Below, piece after piece: positions 1-6,435 of a DNA stretch of 6,944 bases (positions are counted from its first letter, which is position 1; each line of letters begins with the position of its first letter). The notes under the pieces were generated by a model, which saw only the letters and a list, made by a program, of their open reading frames with translations, was not told where the DNA came from and made no database searches. Both the position numbers and the translations under genes were made by a program. Origin of the DNA: Pseudomonadota bacterium (GTDB lineage: Bacteria; Pseudomonadota; Gammaproteobacteria; Steroidobacterales; Steroidobacteraceae); the NCBI GenBank assembly GCA_021792815.1, contig JAJYTX010000143.1, positions 1 to 6,944 on the forward strand, read 5' to 3'.

Positions 1-1163
1 GCCCGGTTGATCCGCTCGATCACCTCGTCCAGCGACCGGAAGCGGATGAGCGGCAGCAGCGGACCGAAGATTTCCTCCTGCATGATGCGGGCATCCTCCG
101 GGACATCGGTGAGCACGGTCGGCGCGATGAAGCGCTGGGCGGCATCGGCCTCGCCGCCGCAGGGCACTCCGGCGCCACGCGCGCGGGCATCCTCGAGCAG
201 CGAGATCAGCCGCTGCGCATGCCGCTCGTTGACGATGCGTCCGAAATCCCGGGCCCGCAGCGCATCGGCGCCCCCGTACCATGCCTGCACGCGTCGCTGG
301 AACAGCTCGATCACCTGCTCATAGACCGCCGCGTGCACATAGACATGGTCCGGCGCGATGCAGGTCTGGCCGGCGTTGAGAAATTTGGTCCAGGCGAGTG
401 TCTTGACCGCAAGCGCAAGATCTGCGGTCTCGTCGATGATCACCGGCGACTTGCCGCCGAGCTCCAGCGTGACGCTCGCAAGATGTTTCGCGGCGGCCGC
501 CATCACCCGCGTGCCGATCGGCGGCGAGCCGGTGAAAAACACATGATCGAACGGCAGCTCGAGCAGCGCGGCGGCCACCGAGGCATCCCCCTCGAACAGC
601 GCGACCTCGCTCTCGTCGAATAGCTCGCGCACGATGTTCGCGAGCACTGTCGAGCACCGCGGCGCGAGCTCCGAGGGCTTGAGGATCGCGGTATTGCCGC
701 AGGCCAGCGCCGGGATCAGCGGCCCCAGGGTGAGCACCAGCGGATAGTTCCACGGCGAGAGGATGAGGCATCGCCCACGGGGCTCGCGCCGCACCTCGGC
801 ACGGGTGCCGAGCAGCAGAGCGGTGGAGCGTACGCGGCGCGGCCGCAGCCAGGACTTCAGCCGCCGGCGGTGCTCGGCGATGTCCGCCAGCAACGGCAGC
901 AGCTCGGCAAGGTCGGACTCGGCGGCGGGACGGCCCAGATCGTGTGCGGCCGCCTGCAGGATGTCCTCACGATGCGCCACGATACCCGCCCGCAGCCGCT
1001 CGAGCTTGCCGAGACGCTCCTCGAGCGTCGCGCTGCGCAAGCGCAGCGCGCTGCCGCGCTGGGCGTCGAAAACACGGTGGATCTCGGCCGCGAGCGACGG
1101 CGTCAACGGGCCGGGCGCCTCGTCGGGAAGGGGCTGAGGATCAGGCACTGCGCTACGGTTCAT
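1..1163 (-). CDS. Aldehyde dehydrogenase, class-3/coniferyl-aldehyde-dehydrogenase-like (3' end cut by the window)
   Basis: NAD(P)+-dependent oxidation of an aldehyde to the acid in the cytosol; the substrate is not determinable here. The frame is open from the ATG at 1163-1161 to the left edge, giving 387 residues. Family members are usually about 450-480 residues, so roughly the last 70-95 are missing. Visible signatures are SPWNYP with the oxyanion Asn139, a cofactor-binding stretch ACGNTAILKPSE, FFTGSPPIG, LELGGKSP with the general base Glu234, GQTCIAPD with the nucleophile Cys268, and EEIFGP at 363-368. The Glu-to-Cys distance of 34 residues is canonical. The GQTCIAPD form and the short N-terminus (about 30 residues before the LRSAT helix) point to the class-3/fatty or coniferyl aldehyde group rather than the betaine or succinate-semialdehyde types. 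The start has only a weak upstream GAGCGGA, so it rests on family length. It lies downstream of the LysR gene on the same strand and may be co-transcribed with it. The family call is firm; the substrate is unknown. Confidence 0.93.
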   Translation of the reverse strand, partial: MNRSAVPDPQPLPDEAPGPLTPSLAAEIHRVFDAQRGSALRLRSATLEERLGKLERLRAGIVAHREDILQAAAHDLGRPAAESDLAELLPLLADIAEHRRRLKSWLRPRRVRSTALLLGTRAEVRREPRGRCLILSPWNYPLVLTLGPLIPALACGNTAILKPSELAPRCSTVLANIVRELFDESEVALFEGDASVAAALLELPFDHVFFTGSPPIGTRVMAAAAKHLASVTLELGGKSPVIIDETADLALAVKTLAWTKFLNAGQTCIAPDHVYVHAAVYEQVIELFQRRVQAWYGGADALRARDFGRIVNERHAQRLISLLEDARARGAGVPCGGEADAAQRFIAPTVLTDVPEDARIMQEEIFGPLLPLIRFRSLDEVIERINR

Positions 1164-1412
1164 GTCACGCGGAATCCGCTCGGCACCGGTCAGGAGCGGC
1201 GCCCCATCCTTCCGTGCGGCAAGATCAATGGCCCGGCCGGCAGAGGCGTCCCGGTCGACGGATCCGCGCTGACCCGGATGCCGCGCCAGCGCAGTGCGCA
1301 CATCCGGCGCATGCGCAGCACCCTCGTGCGCCGGCAGGTACACCAGCGCTCGATCGGAAGGATAGCGCGCACCGGCCCCCGCGCACAGACGGGGCCGCAC
1401 CCGTTCACAGGC
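1164..1412. other. Spacer between the LysR gene and the aldehyde dehydrogenase gene
   Basis: This 249-bp GC-rich stretch holds no recognisable gene. On the minus strand it is open in the same frame as both flanking genes: there is no stop between the LysR stop codon (1415-1413) and the dehydrogenase ATG. The translated residues (rich in Arg, Ala and Gly) resemble no domain I know. A weak 5-bp stem, ACGGG/CCCGT, follows the LysR stop but lacks a T-run, so I do not call a terminator. No convincing promoter for the dehydrogenase was found; a lone TATCCT on the minus strand has no good -35 partner. Confidence 0.5.
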
Positions 1413-2312
1413 TCAGCTCGCGCGCCGTCCCGAGTCGATCCGCGCCTGCTCGATGAAAAGGCGCACCACGGCCGAGCGCTCGTGCGCCCGGTAGGCGGTG
1501 CCGAGCAGCGCATGCAGCGGCTCATCCTGCAGCGGCACGTACACCACCGTCCGCGGCTGCAGCGAGCGCATGCTCGCGGGCACGATGGAAATGCCGAGCG
1601 AGGCCGCGACCAGATTGATCGTGGAGGAGAGCTGAGGCGCGTACTGGCCCACCCGAGGGGTAAAACCGGCCGCTTCGCAGGCGCTCACCACCTCATCGGC
1701 AAGCCCCGGCCGCACGGCGCGCGGATACAGGATGAAAATCTCGGCGGCGAGGTCTTTCAGTCCCACGCGGCGGCGCCTCGCCAGCCGATGCCCGCTCGGC
1801 ACCGCCACCACCAACGGTTCCTTTTCCAGCAGCTCGAAAACCAGCCCGCGCTCCTCGCGCAGCGGCGGGCGCACGAAGCCCACATCGATGCGACCCTCGC
1901 GCAGCTCCGTGGCGAGCTCCGTGGAGGGATGCTCCTCGAGGGAGACTTCGACCTCGGGGCAGGCGGCGCGGAAACCCCGCAGCACCGAGGTCACCAGGGG
2001 GTTGAACGAGGCGGATTCCGTGAAGCCCACCCTGACCCGCCCGGTGGCGCCGCGGGCGGCCGAGCGTGCCAGCCCGGCGGCATTGCGCACTTCGCCGAGA
2101 ATGCGGGCCGCTTCGGCCGCGAACACCTGCCCGGCATCCGTGAGGGCGATGCGGTAAGCCGAGCGATCGACCAGCGTCACCCCGAGCTCGGCCTCGAGCG
2201 CCTGGATCTGCTGGGTGAGCGGCGGCTGGGAGATGTTCAGCCGCCGGGCCGCTCGCGTGAAATTCAGATCTTCCGCGACGGCCAGAAAGTACCTGAGATG
2301 ACGCAGCTCCAT
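1413..2312 (-). CDS. LysR-family transcriptional regulator, probable regulator of the prpCDB operon
   Basis: A 299-residue DNA-binding regulator, the usual LysR size. Residues 1-60 form the winged helix-turn-helix: [22 protein letters not shown] followed by [14 protein letters not shown] (recognition helix about 28-38) and LTDAG at 57-61. A linker helix follows, and the periplasmic-binding-protein-like effector domain starts near residue 91 ([13 protein letters not shown]), ending with the typical [14 protein letters not shown] segment. The opening resembles the BenM/CatM/CbnR branch of the family. I chose the ATG at 2312-2310 because MELRHLRYF is the family N-terminus. An in-frame ATG at 2342 and a TTG at 2348 would add 10 or 12 residues. 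None has a clear Shine-Dalgarno sequence. It is divergent from prpC, with 100 bp between the two start codons, and the shared spacer contains a LysR-type palindrome. That makes regulation of prpCDB and of itself likely. The effector is unknown; 2-methylcitrate or propionyl-CoA are guesses from context. Confidence 0.95.
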   Translation of the reverse strand: MELRHLRYFLAVAEDLNFTRAARRLNISQPPLTQQIQALEAELGVTLVDRSAYRIALTDAGQVFAAEAARILGEVRNAAGLARSAARGATGRVRVGFTESASFNPLVTSVLRGFRAACPEVEVSLEEHPSTELATELREGRIDVGFVRPPLREERGLVFELLEKEPLVVAVPSGHRLARRRRVGLKDLAAEIFILYPRAVRPGLADEVVSACEAAGFTPRVGQYAPQLSSTINLVAASLGISIVPASMRSLQPRTVVYVPLQDEPLHALLGTAYRAHERSAVVRLFIEQARIDSGRRAS

Positions 2313-2337
2313 TTCGATATTTTTTACATATCGAGAT
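2311..2337. promoter_or_regulatory. Probable LysR operator (T-N11-A inverted repeat)
   Basis: TCGATAT (2314-2320) and ATATCGA (2328-2334) form a perfect 7-bp inverted repeat around a 7-bp spacer. Beyond one mismatch the symmetry continues (AT at 2311-2312, AT at 2336-2337). The centre at 2324 contains T2318-N11-A2330, the classical LysR-box geometry. The element is AT-rich inside very GC-rich DNA. It sits directly upstream of the LysR start codon and about 65 bp upstream of the transcription start implied by the prpC promoter candidate, which is the usual LysR recognition-site position. Binding itself is inferred. Confidence 0.65.
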
Positions 2338-2346
2338 GGCATTTTC

Positions 2347-2352
2347 AATATA
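2347..2352 (-). promoter_or_regulatory. Candidate -10 element of the LysR gene
   Basis: On the minus strand this reads TATATT, matching five of six bases of the sigma-70 -10 consensus. No good -35 hexamer is found 16-18 bp further upstream. If used, transcription would start near 2340, giving a leader of about 27 nt and placing the palindrome just downstream of the start, where binding would repress the gene. The AATATATT core is itself palindromic, so the strand is ambiguous. Confidence 0.3.
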
Positions 2353-2354
2353 TT

Positions 2355-2382
2355 TTGCCTGCCACTCAGGCGGGACTACAGT
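2355..2382 (+). promoter_or_regulatory. Candidate sigma-70 promoter of prpCDB
   Basis: TTGCCT (2355-2360) and TACAGT (2377-2382) are separated by 16 bp, and each matches four of six consensus bases. The implied start near 2389 leaves a leader of about 24 nt before the prpC ATG. The weak -10 and the palindrome centred near -65 are what is expected of a promoter that needs a LysR activator. I see no sigma-54 -24/-12 element (GG-N10-GC with the usual flanks) in this gap. An alternative TATATT at 2349-2354 lacks a properly spaced -35. Confidence 0.4.
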
Positions 2383-2400
2383 CGCTGCACGACACCTACC

Positions 2401-2406
2401 GGGGGA
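2401..2406 (+). promoter_or_regulatory. Ribosome binding site of prpC
   Basis: GGGGGA lies 6 bp before the ATG at 2413. It is purine-rich with acceptable spacing and supports that start over later in-frame ATGs. Confidence 0.6.
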
Positions 2407-2412
2407 TCTTCC

Positions 2413-3573
2413 ATGACAGCGAGCGCGCAGCCGGCCGCGGGCCCGAAGCCCAAGAAATCCGTCGCGCTGTCGGGCGTGGTCGCGGGCGACACCGCGCTGT
2501 GCACCGTCGGGCGCACCGGCAACGACCTGCATTACCGCGGCTATGACATTCTCGAGATCGCCGCGGCGTGCGAGTTCGAGGAAATCGCCCACCTGCTGAT
2601 CCATGGCAGGCTGCCCAACCGCGCCGAACTCACTGCCTACAAGACCCGGCTCAAAGCGCTGCGCGGTCTGCCCCGTACGGTGCGCACGGTGTTGGAAACG
2701 CTTCCCGCATCGAGCCATCCCATGGACGTGCTGCGCACCGGCGTGTCGGCCCTCGGCTGCACGCTGCCCGAGAAGGACGGCCACGAGGCGTCCGGCGCGC
2801 GCGACATCGCCGATCGGCTGATCGCCTCCCTCGGCTCGATGCTGGCGTACTGGTACCACGCCAGCCACGGCGGCCATAGCCTGATCGTCGAGACCGAGGA
2901 CGAATCGATCGGCGGACACTTCCTGCACCTGCTGCACCGCCGGCCGCCGCCGCCGTCCTGGGTGCGCGCCATGCACACCTCACTCAACCTCTACGCCGAG
3001 CATGAGTTCAACGCCTCGACGTTCACCGCGCGCGTCATCGCGGGCACCGGCGCGGATGTCTACTCGTGCATCACCGGGGCCATCGGCGCGCTGCGCGGGC
3101 CGAAGCACGGCGGCGCCAACGAGGTGGCATTCGACATCCAGAAGCGCTATGACAGCCCGCAGAGCGCCGAAGCCGACATCCGGGCGCGCGTTGCCGAGCG
3201 GCAGGTCATCATCGGCTTCGGCCACCCGGTCTACACCCTCGCCGATCCGCGCAACCAGGTGATCAAAGCGGTCGCGCGCGCGCTGTCCGATGAAGCCGGT
3301 GACCGGAAGATGTTCGCGATCGCCGAGCGCATCGAATCGGTGATGCTGGACGTCAAGAAGATGTTTCCCAACCTCGACTGGTATTCGGCCGTGTCCTACC
3401 ACCTGATGGGCGTGCCGACCGCGATGTTCACGCCGCTGTTCGTCATCGCCCGCACCGCCGGCTGGGCCGCGCACGTGCTCGAGCAGCGCGCCGACGGCAA
3501 GATCATCCGGCCCACCGCCCACTACGTCGGGCCCGAGCCGCAGCGCTTCGTGCCCATCGAACAGCGAGCGTGA
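2413..3573 (+). CDS. prpC: 2-methylcitrate synthase
   Basis: Condenses propionyl-CoA with oxaloacetate to 2-methylcitrate and CoA, the first step of the methylcitrate cycle, in the cytosol. It has 386 residues, close to the usual 370-390. The citrate-synthase catalytic triad is visible: His232 in GPKHGGAN, His271 in GFGHPVY and Asp322 in [10 protein letters not shown]. PrpC-type context is strong throughout, for example [11 protein letters not shown] near the start, [44 protein letters not shown], and [10 protein letters not shown] before the first His. From memory it is very close to the E. coli and pseudomonad PrpC proteins and distinct from the hexameric GltA type, which has an additional N-terminal domain. 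It is the first gene of the operon and divergent from the LysR regulator. An ATG with a GGGGGA site supports the start. Some residual citrate synthase activity is known in this family. Confidence 0.97.
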   Translation: MTASAQPAAGPKPKKSVALSGVVAGDTALCTVGRTGNDLHYRGYDILEIAAACEFEEIAHLLIHGRLPNRAELTAYKTRLKALRGLPRTVRTVLETLPASSHPMDVLRTGVSALGCTLPEKDGHEASGARDIADRLIASLGSMLAYWYHASHGGHSLIVETEDESIGGHFLHLLHRRPPPPSWVRAMHTSLNLYAEHEFNASTFTARVIAGTGADVYSCITGAIGALRGPKHGGANEVAFDIQKRYDSPQSAEADIRARVAERQVIIGFGHPVYTLADPRNQVIKAVARALSDEAGDRKMFAIAERIESVMLDVKKMFPNLDWYSAVSYHLMGVPTAMFTPLFVIARTAGWAAHVLEQRADGKIIRPTAHYVGPEPQRFVPIEQRA

Positions 3574-3590
3574 TATCGGCGCGGCCCGGG

Positions 3591-3605
3591 CACAGACCGG
3601 CTGTG
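3591..3605 (+). other. prpC-prpD intergenic gap with a small inverted repeat
   Basis: The 81-bp gap 3574-3654 holds one modest inverted repeat, CACAG/CTGTG around a 5-nt loop, with no T-run. It is too weak for a terminator and could at most be a processing or stabilising hairpin. prpD probably continues on the prpC transcript, since no separate promoter is visible. Confidence 0.25.
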
Positions 3606-3654
3606 TTCGCACGCGCCTCACGCCCCGACCAACTTTTTCCGGAACCCGCAACCC

Positions 3655-5106
3655 ATGTCCACACACAGCAACGGCATCCGGCCCGAGCCCGACACGGTCC
3701 TCAGGGACATCGCCGCGTACGTTCTCGGCGACGAGCCCGGCGGCGATCTCGCCTACGAGACGGCCCGTTACTGCCTGCTCGATACCCTCGGCTGCGGTCT
3801 CGAGGCGCTCGAATATCCCGTCTGCACCAAGCTCCTGGGGCCGATCGTGCCGGGCACGATCGTACCGAACGGGGCCCGGGTCCCGGGCACGCAGTTTCAG
3901 CTCGACCCGGTGCAGGCCGCCTTCAATATCGGCGCCATGATCCGCTGGCTCGATTTCAACGACACGTGGCTCGCGGCCGAATGGGGCCATCCCTCGGACA
4001 ACCTCGGCGGCATCCTCGCCACGGCCGACTGGCTGTCCCGGCAGGCGGTGGCGGCGGGGCGCGCGCCGCTGACGATGCGCGCGGTGCTGACAGCGATGAT
4101 CCGCGCCCACGAGATCCAGGGGGTCATTGCGCTCGAGAACAGCTTCAACCGCGTCGGCCTCGATCACGTGGTGCTGGTCAAGGTGGCCTCCACCGCCGTG
4201 GTCGGACGGCTCCTCGGCCTCACGTACGAGGAGCTCATCAATGCCGTCTCGCTCGCCTGGGTCGACGGGCAGAGCCTGCGCACCTACCGGCACGCGCCCA
4301 ACACCGGGTCGCGCAAGAGTTGGGCCGCGGGCGATGCCACCAGCCGCGCCGTGCGGCTGGCGCTGATCGCACGGACCGGCGAGATGGGCTACCCGTCGGT
4401 GCTCACGGCGAAGACCTGGGGATTCTATGACGCGCTGTTCAGGGGTCAGCCGTTCAGGTTTCAGCGCGGTTTCGGCTCGTACGTGATGGAGAACGTGCTG
4501 TTCAAGATCTCCTATCCGGCCGAGTTCCATGCCCAGACGGCGGTCGAAGCCTCGATGCGCATCCACCAGAGGCTCGCCGAGATGAACCTCACCTCGGATG
4601 CCATAGAGCACATCAGCGTGCGCACGCACGAGGCCTGCATGCGCATCATCGACAAGAAAGGGGCGCTCGCCAACCCCGCCGATCGCGATCACTGCATCCA
4701 GTACATGATGGCCGTGCCGCTGATCTTCGGCCGGCTCACCGCCGCGGACTACGAGGACGACGTGGCCGCGGACCCGCGCGTCGACGCGCTGCGCGCCAGG
4801 ATCGAGTGCGTCGAGGATCCACAATTCACGCGGGACTACCACGATCCGGACAAGCGATCCATTGCGAATGCGCTGACCGTGCGCCTCAAGGACGGCCGCA
4901 CGCTGCCGGAAGTGGTGGTGGAGTACCCGATCGGTCACAGACGCCGCCGCAGCGAGGGCATTCCGCTGCTGATCGAGAAGTTCCGCCGCAACCTCGCCCG
5001 GCGTCTGTCCGCAAAGCAGCAGCGGCTGATCGCCGCGGTCTCGCTCGATGGGCCGCGCCTCGAGCAGACTCCGGTGCACGAATACGTCGATCTGTACGTG
5101 ATCTGA
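3655..5106 (+). CDS. prpD: 2-methylcitrate dehydratase (MmgE/PrpD family)
   Basis: Dehydrates 2-methylcitrate to 2-methyl-cis-aconitate without an iron-sulfur cluster. It has 483 residues, the same length as E. coli PrpD as I recall it, and is collinear with it from the IRPE motif near residue 8 to the C-terminal LYVI. Long conserved blocks are visible: TARYCLLDTLGCGLEALEYP, GTQFQLDPVQAAFNIGAMIR, LDFNDTWLAAEWGHPSDN (residues 99-116, containing Asp100, Asp103 and His112, with Asp100 and His112 corresponding to the Asp and His proposed as active-site residues in the related cis-aconitate decarboxylase), ENSFNRVGLDHV, RTYRHAPNTGSRKSW, RTHEACMRIIDKKG and NPADRDHCIQYM. The start has only a weak CCGGAA site 10 bp upstream, but the N-terminus aligns with the family. 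Presence of PrpD explains why no acnD/prpF pair is seen. The stop lies 13 bp before prpB. Confidence 0.97.
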   Translation: MSTHSNGIRPEPDTVLRDIAAYVLGDEPGGDLAYETARYCLLDTLGCGLEALEYPVCTKLLGPIVPGTIVPNGARVPGTQFQLDPVQAAFNIGAMIRWLDFNDTWLAAEWGHPSDNLGGILATADWLSRQAVAAGRAPLTMRAVLTAMIRAHEIQGVIALENSFNRVGLDHVVLVKVASTAVVGRLLGLTYEELINAVSLAWVDGQSLRTYRHAPNTGSRKSWAAGDATSRAVRLALIARTGEMGYPSVLTAKTWGFYDALFRGQPFRFQRGFGSYVMENVLFKISYPAEFHAQTAVEASMRIHQRLAEMNLTSDAIEHISVRTHEACMRIIDKKGALANPADRDHCIQYMMAVPLIFGRLTAADYEDDVAADPRVDALRARIECVEDPQFTRDYHDPDKRSIANALTVRLKDGRTLPEVVVEYPIGHRRRRSEGIPLLIEKFRRNLARRLSAKQQRLIAAVSLDGPRLEQTPVHEYVDLYVI

Positions 5107-5119
5107 CCCGGACGGCGCC

Positions 5120-6022
5120 ATGAGCATCTATCTCGCCGCAGCCGATCTGCCCGCCGAGCCCGCCGGCCGGCGCTTTGCCGCCCTGCTCGAGCGCGGCCCC
5201 ATCCTGCGCATACCCGGAGCGCACAATGGCCTCGCGGCGCTGCAGGCGAGGCGGGCGGGCTTCGAGGCGCTCTATCTGTCGGGCGCGGCGATGAGCGCCT
5301 CGATGGGGCTGCCCGATCTCGGCATCCTGACCATCGAAGACGTGTGTTTCTTCATCCGCCAGGTGAGCCGCGCGGCCGGCCTGCCGGTACTGGTCGATGG
5401 AGACACCGGCTACGGCGAGGCGCTCAACGTGATGCACATGGTGCGCGCCTTCGAGGATGCCGGAGCGGCGGCGGTGCACATCGAGGATCAGCTGCTGCCG
5501 AAGAAGTGCGGCCACCTGAACGACAAAAAGCTCGCCACGCCGGAGGACATGGCGGCCAAGATCGCCGCGGCACGGCGCGCGCGGCGGCACCTGTACATCA
5601 TCGCGCGTACCGATGCGGCCGCGAGCGAAGGTCTCGACGCGGCGGTGGCGCGCGCCAGGCGCTACCTCGACGCGGGCGCGGATGCCATTTTTCCCGAGGC
5701 GCTCGTCAGCGAGCAGATGTTCCGCGAGTTCGCGCGGCGGCTCGACGCGCCGCTGCTCGCCAACATGACGGAGTTCGGCCGCACGCCCTACTTCAGCGCC
5801 GAGCAGTTCGCGGACATGGGATTTTCGATGGTGATCTGGCCGGTGAGCAGCCTGCGGATCGCCGCCCGGGCCCAGGAGCGGCTCTATTCCGTCATCGCCC
5901 GCGAGGGCGGCCCGCGCAGTCTCATCGGCGAGATGCAGAGCCGCCAGGAACTCTACGAAACCATCTCCTATGCGGATTACGAGGCGCTCGACGCCTCGAT
6001 CGTGAAGACCGTGCTGCCCTAG
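5120..6022 (+). CDS. prpB: 2-methylisocitrate lyase, Bacillus (MmgF)-like subtype
   Basis: Cleaves 2-methylisocitrate to pyruvate and succinate, closing the methylcitrate cycle. It has 300 residues, of the isocitrate lyase/PEP mutase (ICL/PEPM) superfamily. Visible residues are the substrate-loop YLSGAAMSAS (52-61), metal-site acidic residues Asp66, Asp93 and Asp95 (VDGDTGYG), the KKCGH motif at 128-132 with the catalytic Cys130, IIARTDA, and ANMTEFGRTP. The C-terminal block QSRQELYETISYADYEALD is also characteristic. From memory the protein follows the B. subtilis MmgF/PrpB pattern (IPGAH, SGAAxxAS, LLPKKCGHLN, MGFxMVI, ELYETISY, KTVL) more closely than the E. coli PrpB pattern (GAKRCGH, SGGGVAAGS). 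Its neighbours PrpC and PrpD are E. coli-like. It starts 13 bp after the prpD stop with a weak GGACGG site, so translational coupling is likely. It is the last gene of the operon, and no terminator with a T-run follows. Carboxyphosphonoenolpyruvate-type lyases are alternatives, but the operon makes them unlikely. Confidence 0.95.
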   Translation: MSIYLAAADLPAEPAGRRFAALLERGPILRIPGAHNGLAALQARRAGFEALYLSGAAMSASMGLPDLGILTIEDVCFFIRQVSRAAGLPVLVDGDTGYGEALNVMHMVRAFEDAGAAAVHIEDQLLPKKCGHLNDKKLATPEDMAAKIAAARRARRHLYIIARTDAAASEGLDAAVARARRYLDAGADAIFPEALVSEQMFREFARRLDAPLLANMTEFGRTPYFSAEQFADMGFSMVIWPVSSLRIAARAQERLYSVIAREGGPRSLIGEMQSRQELYETISYADYEALDASIVKTVLP

Positions 6023-6041
6023 CGCAGGAGCCGCCGCGCAC

Positions 6042-6137
6042 TCACTTGGAGCGCGCGCGGATCGGACGCAGGGACTCGACGGAAAAGCCCACCAGGACCA
6101 CGGTGGTGAGAATCAGCTGCGAAACCACGATGAGCAT
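6042..6137 (-). CDS. Small predicted single-pass membrane protein, 31 residues, unknown
   Basis: ATG at 6137-6135 and TGA at 6044-6042 encode 31 residues. The protein begins MLIVVSQLILTTVVLVGF, a hydrophobic run of about 18 residues free of charge. A short polar, mostly basic tail follows (ESLRPIRARSK: one Glu, three Arg, one Lys), which predicts a single inner-membrane helix with the C-terminus in the cytoplasm. Support for a real gene is an AAAGGAAA Shine-Dalgarno sequence with AGGA exactly 6 nt before the ATG, plus a membrane-helix composition that is not expected of random GC-rich frames. It converges on prpB with only 19 bp between the stop codons. No homologue is recognised. A chance ORF is the alternative, and the ribosome-site match is the strongest counter-argument. 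Confidence 0.55.
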   Translation of the reverse strand: MLIVVSQLILTTVVLVGFSVESLRPIRARSK

Positions 6138-6141
6138 GACG

Positions 6142-6149
6142 TTTCCTTT
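6142..6149 (-). promoter_or_regulatory. Ribosome binding site of the 31-residue ORF
   Basis: On the minus strand this reads AAAGGAAA. The AGGA core (plus-strand positions 6144-6147) is 6 nt from the ATG. It is the best Shine-Dalgarno match in the window apart from that of the FKBP gene, and it decides in favour of this start. Confidence 0.55.
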
Positions 6150-6155
6150 CTTCAG

Positions 6156-6170
6156 TCATTCATTCATTCA
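6156..6170. repeat. Short tandem repeat, TCAT unit, 3.75 copies
   Basis: TCATTCATTCATTCA is a perfect 4-bp-period tract. On the minus strand it lies in the leader of the 31-residue ORF, just upstream of its ribosome site, and reads as overlapping ATGA start/stop units. From two of its ATGs only three-codon peptides (MNE, MND) can be made. The third ATG (6159-6157) opens another frame without a ribosome site. It is short enough to be chance. Confidence 0.6.
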
Positions 6171-6415
6171 ACCAACAGCGCCAGTCTACGGACCGGGCCG
6201 CGGCCTGACATGACCAGGGTGAGAGTGAGCGGCATCGGCTGCGCGGGGGCGCCGGGGATATCTCTTTGGGGATAGGCGGTTTCCCCAGCGGACGTGCGGC
6301 GCTGCCCGAGGCGATGCGGCGGATGGCGTCCGGCACGCCGACCCTTCACCCGCATCGACTGCCGGTACCGCCCGACCGTCGTGCCCGGCACCGGGGCGAA
6401 ATCACTTTTCCGCTG
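6171..6415. other. Non-coding stretch with no recognised gene
   Basis: GC-rich sequence between the 31-residue ORF and the promoter of the FKBP gene. A minus-strand frame open over 6164-6391 gives an Arg/Pro/Gly-rich peptide without domain, ribosome site or hydrophobic pattern, and I do not call it. The stretch must hold the promoter of the 31-residue ORF; the best -10 is TAGACT on the minus strand (6183-6188), with no good -35. It also contains the GGGGATA direct repeat listed separately. Confidence 0.4.
6254..6274. repeat. GGGGATA direct repeat, 14-bp period
   Basis: GGGGATA occurs at 6254-6260 and 6268-6274, separated by TCTCTTT. The second copy can also pair with TCCCC at 6282-6286. Two sites on one helix face about 1.3 turns apart could bind a regulator, but with 7-bp units chance is not excluded. 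Confidence 0.35.
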
Positions 6416-6424
6416 TGCTATCCT
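6416..6424 (+). promoter_or_regulatory. Candidate extended -10 promoter of the FKBP (slyD-like) gene
   Basis: TGC-TATCCT is a TGn-extended -10 element with four of six consensus bases. No good -35 hexamer exists at 6396-6401 (GCGAAA), which extended -10 promoters tolerate. The implied start near 6431 gives a leader of about 87 nt that contains three potential hairpins. Confidence 0.4.
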
Positions 6425-6435
6425 GCGCCGCCGGG

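Noticed and set aside
319..771. A 150-codon minus-strand frame within the dehydrogenase gene
   Set aside because: It overlaps the dehydrogenase in another frame; only the frame with the ELGGKSP and GQTCIAPD motifs is coding.
870..2546. A 558-codon plus-strand open frame over the LysR and dehydrogenase genes
   Set aside because: It lies opposite clear LysR and aldehyde dehydrogenase sequences and runs into prpC out of frame. The peptide is Arg/Gly/His-rich with no domain.
2980..5127. A 715-codon minus-strand open frame antisense to prpC and prpD
   Set aside because: Its composition (rich in Arg, Gly, His, Asp and Val without domains) is the usual antisense shadow of GC-rich coding DNA. The plus strand encodes two complete, highly recognisable enzymes there.
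6023..6041. Possible terminator between prpB and the convergent small ORF
   Set aside because: Only 19 bp separate the stops and neither strand shows a stem followed by a T-run.
6164..6391. A 75-codon minus-strand frame upstream of the small membrane ORF
   Set aside because: No ribosome site, no hydrophobic or domain pattern and an Arg/Pro-rich composition typical of non-coding GC-rich sequence.
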